NCBI GenBank assembly: GCA_006176705.1
Contig: QRFJ01000060.1
Location: 1,569,295 to 1,633,294 of the forward strand
Source of the DNA: Cocos nucifera
Lineage: Eukaryota > Streptophyta > Magnoliopsida > Arecales > Arecaceae
Direction: 5' to 3'
Length of the DNA stretch: 64,000 bases
The notes beneath the pieces were generated by a model that worked only from the letters and a program-made list of their open reading frames with translations, ran no database searches and was not told where the DNA came from. A program made the position numbers and the translations under genes. Shown in pieces: positions 45,540-55,929 of the stretch; within the stretch, counting starts at the first letter, position 1; each line of letters starts with the position of its first letter.

Positions 45540-46345
45540 CATATAATATTATTTTGAAAACTTATACATTGATCAATTTTTCATAACTCTTTTCTTCGCT
45601 TGTACTAAAAATCAAAAAATAAATATTATACTTTTATGTTATAAACTTATATATATATCATAATTAAATAAAATAATTATTATAGAAAAAAATAAGTTGC
45701 TTAAAGTTAAATTATCTGATATGCATTTTTTTCTTCGATAATGATACTATCTCAACTTTATACAAGAAAAGAGAAGTTAGTTTTCTAAAAAAAATAATAA
45801 AAAAATACAAAGTATAATGAATGGTTAAATAAACCAAAAAAAAGATGGATGGAGTGGAATTTACTATAAAAAATAGAATTTTAGCGACCAAAAAATTAAT
45901 TACTAAAATTAAAAATTGATTGCTAATAATTTAGCGACTGATTTTACGATCGAATATTATCAACCTATGATTTATCAATTATCAATGTACCATTACTTAT
46001 CAATTATTAATTTTTAATATAAAAAATTATCAATCAATAAATTCAATAGATCCTGAATTTAATTAAATATAATGTAACAAACTAACAATGAATCGATAAT
46101 AATTATTTGAATATGTTTTATTAAAAATAAATAATTAAAAATAGATAAAATTATAAGAAAATAAAAAAATCAAATCAAATCAAATCAAAATTCTCGATTT
46201 GATTTCAGTTTGGTTCCTTTCTTATTCGGGTCAATTTTTGATTTTTATTTTTTTGTTATTCAATTTTTGGATTGAATCAGTTTGGATCGGTTAAAATTGA
46301 ATGAATAGCTTGAGTCCAAATACAAAACATGCTTAATAAAAAAAA
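45540..46345. other. D1 AT-rich internal stretch
   Basis: Very AT-rich, no coding motif. It includes a CAAAT-repeat run near 46169-46190. Probably intron or untranslated part of the D1 gene. Confidence 0.4.
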
Positions 46346-46365
46346 TTATTCATGGATTTACCTTT

Positions 46366-46910
46366 TTGCTGGAGGAGGGTATTAGGTTGGAAGAGGAAAC
46401 TTCTCGGATAAGCTTAGGAAGGACAGACGGAGCAAAGAGGATGCACCACGGATTGAGAGCCAAGAGGAGGCCACGAGCCACCACACGGAGGGTGACTGGC
46501 GATGGGAGGGAGGGCTCCGACGATGTCAGGATGGAGGGAAGGAGGGGAGGGAGGGCTCCGATGGTGGCAGGACAGAGGAAGGACTGGCAGGACAGAGAAA
46601 GGGAGGAGAGAGAGGGCTCCGATGGCATCGGAATGGAGGAGAGGGAGGGCTCTGGCAGTGTCGGGATGGAGAAAAGGAGGGGAGGGAGGGCTCCAATGAT
46701 GGTAGGATGGAGAAAGGAAGGAGAGGGAGGGCTCCGACAGTAGCGGGATGGAGAAAGGGAGGAGAGGGAGAGCTCATCCACAAGACACTAGAGGAATGGG
46801 ATGGGGAGGGAGGAAAGGAGGGTTGGGGGATGACGGAGGTTCGATCGTCGGTGAGAGGAGGATGAAGGATGGGAACAAGAGAGAATGAGCGCGAGAGTGA
46901 AATTTTTTTT
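46366..46910. repeat. D1 GA-rich low-complexity block
   Basis: About 0.5 kb of GGGAGGGAGGGCTCCGATGG-type repeats, roughly 50-base period on the plus strand. The complementary strand reads Pro/Ser-rich in any frame. A similar but distinct block is in D2 at 51840-52620, at the same relative position. Possibly a repeat-prone 5' exon or leader of the minus-strand gene. Confidence 0.65.
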
Positions 46911-46924
46911 CCTCAATTGTTTTG

Positions 46925-47125
46925 AAGTTGCAAACTATTAACAACAGTAAACTTAACATTGCTAATGCCGTCAGTAAAAGCATTAGTGATGAAACTACAT
47001 CGTTAAAAATAAAAATTCATCGCTAATATTTTTATCAGATAATTAAATTTTTTTATTAACAATAGCAAACTTATCATTGCTAATGCCATCGATAAAAAAT
47101 CCATCATTAATATTTTTTTAAATTT
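46925..47125. repeat. D1 internal block of subterminal-type motifs
   Basis: Copies of ATTAGTGATG/CATCGCTAAT and GCTAATGCC(G/A)TC lie just left of the fold-back. The same motif as the terminal blocks, so the fold-back is bracketed by it. Confidence 0.65.
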
Positions 47126-47134
47126 TTCTCTAAA

Positions 47135-48080
47135 TATGATATAATTTTAAAATTTAAAGTCGATCTTTATCATTTGTTATCTAAATAATTATTATTAGAG
47201 TATCATCATAAAAGACCACCTCAATTTGAAAGCCCTAGCTATGTCGATCAATAAAATTTGATTTTAATAACCATAAATGATCACTTGATAATCTAATAGA
47301 TAGAGACCATCGATGGATTTGAAAACTCACAATAATAATTTTAGTGACTTTTTTAGCATACGATCAAAATTTTACTTTAATCGGACATCACTATTATGAT
47401 CAATTTAGCATAGGATGATTTTGATCATTAAATAAAAAATAAATAATCAAAAGATCAAATAATATCCGATTAAGATAATTTTTTAGATAAATGATGTTTT
47501 CTACTACTTTAATCATTGATATGATGGTAATCTTAAAATTTAAACTGCATGTATATGAACCATCCATGTTAGGCAGATCTTATAAAAGCACAAGTGTAAT
47601 TATTTAAGGACTTCAAGAATAAGTATTAAGAGTCATATAGTTTGGATCATTCATATACGCATGATTTGAATTTTACAATCACCACCATATAAATGATCAA
47701 AATAGTAGTAAAGATTATTTATCTAAAAAATTATCTTATAATCGAATGCCGCTTCACTTTTTAATTATTTTTTTATTTAATGATCCAAATCATTTCATGC
47801 TAAATTAATCGTAATAATGATGTCTGATTGAAGTAAAATTTTAATAGTATGCTATAAATATCATCGAGATTATCATTGCAAGTTTTTAAATCCATCAGTA
47901 ATCTTTATCTATCAAATCATCAAATGATCATTCATGACCATCGAAATCAAATTTTATTGGTCGACATAGCTAGGGCTATCAAATTGAGGTAGTATTTTGT
48001 GATGATACTCTAACGATAATTATTTAGATAATGAATGATGAAGATAAACTTTAAATATTAAAATTATAATATATTTTAAA
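47135..48080. repeat. D1 fold-back (long inverted repeat, arms ~0.42 kb)
   Basis: Left arm about 47135-47575, right arm about 47645-48080, spacer about 70 bases. Matching pieces include AGCCCTAGCTATGTCGATCA (left) against its complement near 47960-47985. Others are TATCTAAATAATTATTATTAGAG against CTCTAACGATAATTATTTAGATA, split here only for identification, and ACTACTTTAATCATT against AATGATCAAAATAGTAGT. Arms look about 80% identical. A homologous fold-back lies in D2 (52870-53800). No coding potential. Confidence 0.85.
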
Positions 48081-48094
48081 AAAATAAAAAAAAA

Positions 48095-48710
48095 ATTAAA
48101 ATTAGCGATGGCATTTTTGCCATCGTTAATACATATTAGTGATGGATTTTTGACTATTAGCGATGAAAAGCTACAGCTAATAAATTTAAATTATAATTAA
48201 ATTAATTAATTATCGATGATTATTAGCGATGGCTTAATTTATCATCACTAATAATTTAAAAAATATTTAAATAATTTTAAAAAATATTTTTAAAAATAAT
48301 TAATATTAGCAATGACTTTTTTTGTCACTAATAACATAATTCTATCACTAATAATCCTATAATCAAATTTTAAAAAAATAAAATTACTCTTTATTAGTGA
48401 CAACAAAAGACCATCGCTAATAATTGTCCGCCATTGCTAATAATAATAAATTTAATTAAAAAAATAAAATTATTTAGTATTAGCGATGGCTAACTATCGT
48501 CGCTAATATTATCGCTAATACCTATATCGATGATATTGCCATCACGACTACCATCGCTAGTAACTATTAGCCACGATGACTAAACTTCCATCGTTAAAGC
48601 TGTCAGTAAAAAAGATTATTAGTGATGATAATTTTGTCATCACTAATTTCGTCACTAATATTCATTATTAGTAACGACAAAAATACCGTCGCTAATACTC
48701 TATTTTCATA
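48095..48710. repeat. D1 right subterminal repeats
   Basis: More than fifteen copies of TTAGCGATGGC / GCCATCGCTAAT variants in both orientations, ending near the presumed terminus at 48715. Confidence 0.8.
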
Positions 48711-48715
48711 TTATG

Positions 48716-48853
48716 TTTTAAATGCATTCTAGATTTCTACTAAACATAATTTATTCCAATATCTTTTGTATGGCTTGTTGAGACGTTTTAGACTATTCAC
48801 TAATATCTAATGAGATATTTCAGATGGTTTGTAACCGCTGTTGTAGCCCAAAA
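48716..48853. other. Short spacer between D1 and D2
   Basis: About 140 bases without coding motif. Either MULE intron sequence or unrecognised end sequence of D2; a GTAACCGCTGTTG word near 48831 resembles the D2 subterminal motif, so the D2 end may lie further left. Confidence 0.35.
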
Positions 48854-49115
48854 AACTACTATCATAGATTATGATAGCAATTTTCTAACTGCTACTACTA
48901 CGACCATCATCATAGCTCTATGATAGTGGTTATTAAAACTGCTGCCATAGATAGCTTATTGCAGCGATTATGTAACCACTGCCATAGGTTATCTATGACA
49001 GCGATTTCTTAACCGCTATCATAGGTCTAATACAGCGGTTGGCACCGTTTGCATCAAAAATCTATGGCAGCGGTTGGCACGGATATGGTAGCGATTATAA
49101 AATTGCTATCGTAGA
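48830..49115. repeat. D2 left subterminal repeats
   Basis: Copies of (C/T)TATGGCAGCGGTTG and AACCGCTGCCATAG variants, alternating orientation. Confidence 0.8.
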
Positions 49116-49279
49116 TCTTGAATAATTAAAAAAAATAAAATTTTTATTTTTTATATATTTTATCTGATAAATATAGATATATAACATAAGAAAATATAAT
49201 AAATACAAAAATTATTCTAAATGCTAAAATTTTATTATCGAATAAAATTTATTATAATATTTTTTAAAAAAATAAAATA

Positions 49280-50959
49280 CATCAAAAGTCTCTTAAATCT
49301 ACATCATTATCATCGAGAGCAGGAGTCAGAGCCGGAGCTAAAGCTGGAATGCGGACTAACATATCCTCGAAGCCTATGACTTCAAAATGCATACTAAGCA
49401 TTAACATCATGTCTCTCATGATGCCCTCCAGATGAGATGCACGCTCCTCAGCCTGATTTGCCCACGTCACAGCATGATCTGTCCGTGCTAATTCCTTCTT
49501 AAGCTCCTACCGACCAACAACACCAAAAGTCTGTAAGAAGACGCTCGCCTCGAACCAGTAGCTCGTCGGCATGTGTTCGGGCCTGCATCGGATCCTCCCA
49601 GAGTGCTTAGGTCTCAAGACCTGAGACAGATGGTTATGGAGCTCAAAGGTATCTGGGCCCTCGCTCGCAAGTACATCTAACTGATTCTGTAATTATAAAT
49701 TAAAATAAAATTTTATAAGAAATGCTATAATACTAATCATATATACTAATATATTTAATACTTACAAAAATATGTCCGATCGTGGCGTTCATCGACCTGT
49801 CCGTCTTGTCCGTGCAGCTGGATCAGAAGATCTCGCTATGGTTGGGCATCACTCCATCTCTTACCAGCTATAATAAAGAATAAATTTATCAAAAAGATGA
49901 TAAAAAATATGAATTTAATTTATCTAGTAAGATTTAGAATTAATTACCTCTCTATACACACGACTGGCCATAGACTCGCGGCCTAAAGTGTACGTATACT
50001 CCTAGACTGCATGATTCTTTCGATTCTAATGGAAGATAATCTAACAAATATTTAAATAAAAAATAAATATTTAAAAATATTTAAATAAAACTTTAAGCGT
50101 ATTGAAAAATTTAAAAGTTAGGAATTTTACCTCGAACTCCTGACTCCTTCAGTGTCTAACCATCCTCTCCCACTGACTTGGAGGACAGTCATGTATCAAG
50201 AAAATAAGCTCCTCCAGAGTGTCTCGTCGGTGCTTGAGCTATCCTCTATGGAGCTTGATCTTGTAACCCCGGTATAACTCTTCGATCTTCTTCAGTCAAG
50301 CATCTCGAGCCCTCTCATGATCGGAGAAGTCGTACCTGCTCTGCATAAATTTATCAAAAATTAGTTACAAAATTATTCTAATCAAACATATATAGTGTAA
50401 ATATATAAAATACATAAATATAACTAAGATGCACGTACTTATCCATATCTTCTTTCATACCCGATCCTTGATGGCAGCATCCATCAAACGCCAGTCTCTA
50501 AGCTCTACAGGAATGATGTCCGACCGCCTCACAAGCACTCCAAAAAATGAACGCATCTTCCATGCGGTCTCTCCTACCGACCTTCCCTCCGCATCATACT
50601 GTACCATCATCTGATGTTGGCAGTTCCATACGTGTACAATACATATGGAATTGTGAAATATCCAGCTGAATGATGCACCTACAATGCAAATACATTATGC
50701 AAATATATAAGTGTACAAATACTATATAAAAAATAAAGTTGTACTAATATAATAAAAACGTACACTCAGATGCCTGCGATTGTAGAGGCTCAGCTACCGG
50801 TGGAGTAGATGCCATCAATAGAATAGATACCGATGGTGGAGGTCTCTGAGCAGCCGATGCCGAGGTGAACGGAGTATGCTCCGACTGCTTCTCGGATGCT
50901 GAACTATACGTAACCCATCGAAGGACTGGGATAAAAGCTAGATGGCATTTCGGTGCCAT
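49280..50959 (-). pseudogene. D2 Transposase_24 (Ptta/En/Spm) protein, multi-exon, degenerate
   Basis: Start: MAPKCHLAFIPVLRWVTYSS at 50959. Then a Pro/Ser-rich linker; exon 50640-50450 with VQYDAEGRSVGETAWKMRSF and PVELRDWRLMDAAIKDRV; exon 50345-50130 with MQSRYDFSDHERARDA*LKK and LHDCP-like IHDCPPSQWERMVRH. Exon 50040-49940 has NRKNHAV*EYTYTLGRESMA and exon 49880-49770 has LLIQLHGQDGQVDERHDRTY. The last, near 49690-49280, has ANQAEERASHLEGIMRDMMLML and ends NDVDLRDF before a stop. These are the successive motifs of plant Transposase_24 proteins, the DNA-binding companion of En/Spm transposases. Stops are TGA/TAG at Trp, Lys or Gln positions. No catalytic TNP2 gene is present. Confidence 0.8.
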
Positions 50960-50984
50960 TATGATCTGCAATGTTAATGAACAT

Positions 50985-51839
50985 TAATCAATATAACATC
51001 ATGACATATCAAATTTTATTCGCTTGAAAGTCGAGCTGGCTCTGTGCCTGAGACAGCCGACTCTGTGCCTGAGACATCCGACTAGGGTCCTCCCCCAACC
51101 GGCTCGATCATGGCCTGAGCTGGCTCGATTGCATATTCGAGCTGGCTCAGCTATGTACCATCTTCTCGATCACTCCCTCTCTCTCTTGATCTCTCTCATC
51201 GGCTAGGTTGAACCCCTTCCTCCTAGCTTTTCCATCTCTCAATCTTTCTTTCTCCGTCTCTTGATCTCCCTCATCGGTGGAGTCGGACCCCATCACTCCC
51301 TCTCTCACTCTCTCGATCTCCCTCATCGATAAGATCGGACCCCATCCCTCCCAGTGATGCCGGTGAGGTCGGACCCCCTCCCTCCTAATGATGGCGGCGA
51401 GGTCGAATCCCTCCCTTCCTCTCTCAAGTATAGATCCATTGGATATTTTGGGTTTAGATCCGATATGAATAATTAAAATTGGGTCTGGATCTGAATATTC
51501 ATGTTTCGATCCAAACCCAATCCATTGACAGATCTAGTCCATAGCCGTCGACATGACACGGTCCAAGACTACGACATGCAGATAATTATAATATTTATAA
51601 TAAATATTTATAATATTTATTATAAATATTTTATAAATTATTATAAATATATATGATTAATAAATAATACTATAAAATTTTTTAAAAAAATTATACCTAC
51701 GGTTATAGAGAGTGGGTCGCACCGAAAGCTCCAAGGGTCGCCGACAACGATGCTAGAGGAGGACAACGGCACTAGAGGTAATCTACGAAATAAAAGTAAG
51801 ATAGTGAGATAGAGAAGAGAGAAAAAAAAAGAGAGAGAG
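50985..51839. other. D2 region between transposase start and G-rich block
   Basis: Contains a direct repeat of GACTCTGTGCCTGAGACA-type units (51030-51080), CTCCCTCTCTC-rich runs, and a perfect-looking AT palindrome zone at about 51590-51650 (ATAATATTTATAATAAATATT words). No protein motif is recognised. Confidence 0.4.
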
Positions 51840-52625
51840 AGCATGGGTGGCCGGGATGGGGTGCCAGGGGAGGGGGCACAATGATGAGGAGGCCGAAGGA
51901 GGCTTCACACTCGACCGGAGGAGGGTCAGAATGGTGGTGGGGGGTTTCGCGAGGGCCAAAGGAGGTGGATGGGGATCGTCGGAAGGGGGGTTTGGTTTCT
52001 CACCAGGGTCAGAGGAGGATAGAGTGTGGGGCAGGGGTTTCACGGGGGGCCGATGGAGGATCAAAGATGGATGGAGGTTCGTCGAAGGGGGAAATTCACA
52101 AGAGGTTGAGGAAGGGTCGGATGGGGGTTCGCTGGAGGAGGATTCGCTGGGGATCGAGGGAGGGTCGGATGAAGGGACGGGGGGTGGGGTTTCATGAGGG
52201 GCCGAGCGAGGGTGGAGGGGGGTTCGCTGGAGGAGGGATTTTTGCGGTGGGCCAAAGGAGGGTCGGATGGGGGTTCACCGGAGGAAGGTTTCACTGGGGG
52301 TCGAGGGAGGGTCGGATGGAGGGGTGGGGGGACCAGGTGAGGGATGGCGGGTGGCGAGGAGGGGCAGCCAGGGATGAGGGAGGGGGAAAGAGGGGCAGCA
52401 CCGATCGAGGGGGAGGAGGTCGACATCGGCAAAGAGGAGGAGGGGCGACGTCGATCGGGGGGGAGGGGCGACGCCGATCCAGGGGAGGAGGGCGACGTCG
52501 GTCAGGGAGGAGGAGGGGCGATGTCGGTCGGGGGGGAGGAGGGCCAACGTCGATCAGAGGGAAGGAGCCTCACCGATGATGAAGAGAAGGGGGAGAGAGA
52601 GAGCGAGAGAGATCGAGCGTGCACG
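51840..52625. repeat. D2 G/GA-rich low-complexity block
   Basis: Strongly strand-asymmetric (G and A rich on plus), with imperfect units such as GGAGGGTCGGATGGGGGTTC and GGAGGAGGGGCGACGTCGAT. Open frames on both strands (up to 232 codons) are Gly/Arg-rich or Pro/Ser-rich repeats without domain. The positional equivalent of 46366-46910 in D1. Confidence 0.7.
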
Positions 52626-52659
52626 AAAGAAAAGAAAAAATTTGAAGATTTTTAACCTA

Positions 52660-52840
52660 ACCTATGGCAGCGGTTATTGAACCACTGTCATAGATCTATG
52701 GCAGCAATTATTGAACCGCTGCCATAAATCTACGGTAGCGGTTATCTTAAATCGTTGCCATAGATCTATGGCAGCGATTCTATAATTGCAGCTGTAGATC
52801 TATAACAGCGATTTTTGATAACCGCTGTCATAGATGAAAA
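52660..52840. repeat. D2 internal block of subterminal-type motifs
   Basis: Five or six copies of CTATGGCAGCGGTTAT / AACCGCTGCCATAGAT directly left of the fold-back. Confidence 0.75.
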
Positions 52841-52869
52841 ATATTTTTTTTTATTTTTTTAAAATATTA

Positions 52870-53800
52870 TATAATTTTAAAAGTTAATACCCATCTTTAT
52901 CATTCATTATCTAAATAATTATCATTAGAGTATCATTGCAAAAGGTCGCCTTGATCCGATGGCTCTAACTTCATCGATCAAAAAAATTTAATTTTGATAA
53001 TCATGAATGACGATGCTATGATCTGATAGATAGAGATCTTTGATGGATTCAAAAATCTGCAATAATGATCTCAATGATGTTTGTAGCATACTATCAAAAT
53101 TTTACTTCAATCGAATATCGTTATCATGATCAATTTAGTATGGAATGATTTTGGCCGTTAAATTAGAAACAAGCGATCAAAGGATTAAACTACGTTCGAT
53201 TATGAGATAATTTTTTAGTTAAATAATCTTTGTTATAATTTTAAATATTTTATATGGCGATGATAGTAAAATTTAAATTATTTTCGTATAAACTGTTCAT
53301 GTTAAGTAGATATTGCAAAAGCACGAACATAACAATCAGTAAAGTTTTAGAATGATTATCAAGAGACGTATAGTTTTAGATCGTTCTTCATCTTAGGAGT
53401 TGAATTTTATAATCACCACCATAAAAAATGATTAAAGTAGTAGTTAAAATTATTTATAAAAAAAATTATCTCATAATCGAACACCGTTTGATCCTTTGAT
53501 CACTCGTTTATCATTTAACGGCCAAAACTAACCTATACTAAATTGACCAAGATAATGATATTCGATTGAAGTGAAACTTTGCTAGTATGCTACAAATATC
53601 ACCGAGATCATCGTTGTAAATTTTTGGATCCATCGAAGATCTTCATCTATCAGATCAGTGCATCATCGTTCGTGATCGTCGAAATCAAATTTTTCTGATC
53701 GATGAAGCTAGGGCCATCGGATCGAGGCGATCTTTTGCGAAGATACTCTAATGATAATTATTTAGATAATGAATGATGAAGATGAATATTAAATTTTAAA
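52870..53800. repeat. D2 fold-back (long inverted repeat, arms ~0.4 kb)
   Basis: Left arm about 52870-53295, right arm about 53390-53800. GGCTCTAACTTCATCGATCA pairs with TGATCGATGAAGCTAGGGCC. ATGATCTGATAGATAGAGAT pairs with ATCTTCATCTATCAGATCA. TAGTATGGAATGATTTTGGC pairs with GCCAAAACTAACCTATACTA. Homologous along its length to the D1 fold-back, including the non-palindromic spacer region (AGTAGATATTGCAAAAGCAC against AGGCAGATCTTATAAAAGCAC). Confidence 0.85.
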
Positions 53801-53818
53801 ATTATATATTATTTTTAA

Positions 53819-53845
53819 ATATATATATATATATATATATATATG
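53819..53845. repeat. (TA)n microsatellite
   Basis: About 13 TA units between the fold-back and the right subterminal repeats of D2. Confidence 0.9.
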
Positions 53846-54180
53846 ACAGCGGTTATAATTAACCGCTATCATAAATCAAATTATAGCAGTAGTTTCTACT
53901 AACCGCTGCTATAGATCTGACTTATGACAGCGGTTATAATGAACTAATGCTATAGGTCGATCTATGACAGCTATTTTTTGTAACCACTGCTATAGGTCCG
54001 GTCTATGGCAGCAATTTTCTATAACCACTACTATATGTCAGACCTATAGCAGCGGTTACAAAAATCACTACCATAGGTCTGATCTATAGTAGCGGTTAAT
54101 GAAAATCGCTACCGTAGAAGTTATGACAGCTATTTCGAAAACTACTGCCATAGTAAGTACTGCCATAGGCTATTTTTATA
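53846..54180. repeat. D2 right subterminal repeats
   Basis: About ten copies of TATGACAGCGGTTATAA / TTATAACCGCTGTCATA variants in both orientations, ending at the presumed terminus. Confidence 0.8.
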
Positions 54181-54186
54181 GTAGTA

Positions 54187-54543
54187 ATTATTTCTAGCAT
54201 GGATCATAGATTTTGTGTGCGACACCTGCATGCCAATTTTAAAAGCACTGGATTCAAGAAAAAGAACTATAGAGATGCCTTTTGAAGATGTGCCAAGGCA
54301 ACCATACTTTCTGATTTTGTGGATGCCATAAAGAAGATGCGACAACTTGATGAGATCGTATGGCAGTGGCTTGGATAGCACCCATCTGAGTTGTAGTCAA
54401 GACATACTTTTAGTCCTAGGAGCAAGTCAGGCATGTTGTTAAACAATATATACAAATCCTTTAATAAGTATATTATGGAAGCTCGAGATAAGCCTATCAT
54501 TATCTTATTGGAGACTATTCAGAGCCTATTGATGCAATAGTTC
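54187..54543 (+). pseudogene. MULE transposase, C-terminal catalytic piece
   Basis: After TTTCTAG (a possible splice acceptor) the frame from 54199 reads MDHRFCVRHLHANFKSTGFK, then AKATILSDFVDAIKKMRQLD, TFSPRSKSGMLLNNIYKSFN and KYIMEARDKPIIILLETIQS. HRFC.RHLYxNF, KCDMLLNNLCESFN and EARDKPI are signature phrases of plant MURA proteins. The conserved Glu of NNxxESFN is Lys here. In-frame TGA, TAG and TAG replace expected Trp/Lys/Trp codons. E3 is inserted after LLMQ*F, and the frame continues at 63843. Confidence 0.9.
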
Positions 54544-55654
54544 TGTTGGTGCAGAAATCCATCCTCGCCGGAGGTTGCCGAAATCGAGGCCGCTGAGGTC
54601 GCCACCGGGGACCTGCAAAACGAAGTCCCGTCCGGAACCGGTGGGGGGTGGCTCCGGCAGGACCCTCCGACGCTCAAGTCAGTTTCCGGCCAACAGTAAT
54701 TGAGTGCTCGGAATGAGTTCCGAAGCTTAGAGATGAGGAGGAGAGCTTAGAGAGTCGAGAGTTCAGAGAGCTTCCCCTTGGCGTATTTGGAGGGGTCCCT
54801 TTATAGCGGAGCTTAGTTGATGGTGACGGCCATACTGTCTGGCAGAGAATCGTCGGGCAGCATGGAGTTCGGTACGGAGAGGAAGGCGTCGTCCGGTGGA
54901 TCGTGGGAGCCATACTGGCACGTCGTGGGCCGCATGGAGTCCGGTACGGAGAGGAAGGCGTCGTCCGGTGGATCGTGGGAGCCATACTGGCGAGTCGTGG
55001 GCCGCATGGAGTCCGGTACGGAGAGGAAGGCGCCGTCCGGTCTTGCTGCAGGCGACAGTTCGTCCAGAGGAGTTCGGACTTGTAACAGAGTTCGGCCGAA
55101 GGGAAAACCCGGGAGGAGCTCGACTGGCTGAAGGGTCGGCCATCTGTAGAGTTCGGCCGAGGGACGATTGCCGAGGAGTTCGACCGCCTGGAGTCGGTCC
55201 GAAGGGGTTCGGCCGCCTGGGCTCGCCTGGAGTCGGTCCGAAAGGAAAACCCGGGGGGAGTTCGGGTGGCCGAACGGGCGTCTGGGAGGAGTCCGTCTCC
55301 CGAAGAAGTCCTGCCGCTTGGAGTCCAAGGAGCTCGGCCGTCAGGAAGTTCGGCTGGCGGTGGGAGTTCGGCCCGAAGCCTGGCGCTGGGGAGTTCGGCA
55401 GCTAGGCAGTTCGGCCCGGACCTTGGTGCAGGGGAGTTCGGCCTTAGGCAGTTTGGCCCGGACCTTGGTGCAGGGGAGTTCGGCCTCTAGGCAGTTCGGC
55501 CCGGACCTTGGTGCAGGGGAGTTCGGCCTCTAGGCAGTTCGGCCGTGGTAGGGGCTCGGCCTGGCGCCTGGCGCTAAAGCTCTTCAGCGGCTACTGGTTG
55601 CATTGGGCCGAGCATCGGGCTAGGCTTCGGCAGGAGCGGGATTTATCCCCAACA
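54544..55654 (-). repeat. E3 3' LTR (left in window)
   Basis: 1111 bases, differing from the right LTR by roughly twenty to thirty scattered changes by eye. It holds about three tandem ~84-base units (54850-55040, GGTACGGAGAGGAAGGCGTC) and three copies of GGACCTTGGTGCAGGGGAGT (55410-55530). Frames of 169-171 codons here are translations of these repeats. Confidence 0.9.
54800..54807 (-). promoter_or_regulatory. TATA box in E3 3' LTR
   Basis: GCTATAAA on the minus strand before GGGACCCCTCC, equivalent to the E1 and C boxes. Confidence 0.55.
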
Positions 55655-55671
55655 GTAGCCCCCCCACTCCC
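55655..55671 (-). other. E3 polypurine tract
   Basis: On the minus strand GGGAGTGGGGGGGCTAC directly abuts the 3' LTR, identical to the tract of E1. Confidence 0.8.
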
Positions 55672-55929
55672 GAGTTCAAAAATTGAAGGAAGGGAGTACC
55701 AAAACAGGCGACTGCCGAAGTCTTCTTCCAGGCTCCGCATTCGTTGCAGCTGAAGCTCGGGGGAGGTCTCATCTCCAGTCGATGTCGGAGTTGAAATGGA
55801 ACTCGTTTCCAGCTAAAGTCGATGAAGCTGATGTTGAAGCCGAAGTAAATCTCGCCTCCTACGGTCGAGGTCGGATTTGAGCTCCTCGGAGGCGACATTG
55901 TCTTCATCAGCTGAAGTTGACTCGAGGGA
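55672..55929 (-). other. E3 pre-polypurine region
   Basis: Reverse-strand homologue of E1 9421-9740 with spaced GGAGATGAGACCTCCCCC-type units. No coding content. Confidence 0.6.

Larger units (their letters stand above)
43400..48715 (-). mobile_element. D1: En/Spm (CACTA)-type element, TNP2-less
   Basis: Left end TACTATAATAATTTGG and right end CATATTATG are plausible decayed CACTA...TAGTG termini, with TTT on each side as a 3-base target duplication. Blocks of the ATTAGCGATGGCA motif in both orientations fill both subterminal regions, as is usual for transposase-binding sites in CACTA elements. Coding remnants on the minus strand match the plant Transposase_24 (Ptta) type. No TNP2-like (Transposase_21) region is seen. 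Its layout parallels D2 closely. Exact ends are uncertain. Confidence 0.65.
48854..54186 (-). mobile_element. D2: En/Spm (CACTA)-type element, TNP2-less
   Basis: Left end AACTACTATCATAG and right end CTATTTTTATAGTAGTA are inverted partners resembling CACTACTAT...ATAGTAGTG. The subterminal regions are packed with CTATGGCAGCGGTT / AACCGCTGCCATAG motifs. A multi-exon Transposase_24-type gene lies on the minus strand (49280-50959). No clear 3-base target duplication. Order of parts (terminal motifs, transposase exons, GA/G-rich block, motifs, fold-back, terminal motifs) is the same as in D1, although the motif sequence differs. Confidence 0.65.

Noticed and set aside
46350..46781. 143- and 125-codon frames on opposite strands
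   Set aside because: Same reason: GA-rich repeat block within D1.
51881..52579. 232-codon Gly/Arg-rich frame and opposing Pro-rich frames
   Set aside because: Low-complexity G/GA-rich block; open on both strands, no motif.
52870..53800. Reading the D2 fold-back as a microRNA gene
   Set aside because: Arms of about 0.4 kb are far longer than typical plant microRNA precursors, and a homologous copy lies in another transposon. Better described as a transposon fold-back, although siRNA production is possible.
54813..55405. 171- and 169-codon frames conserved in both E3 LTRs
   Set aside because: Conservation follows from the LTRs being copies of each other. The frames are made of the ~84-base triplication and occur on both strands.
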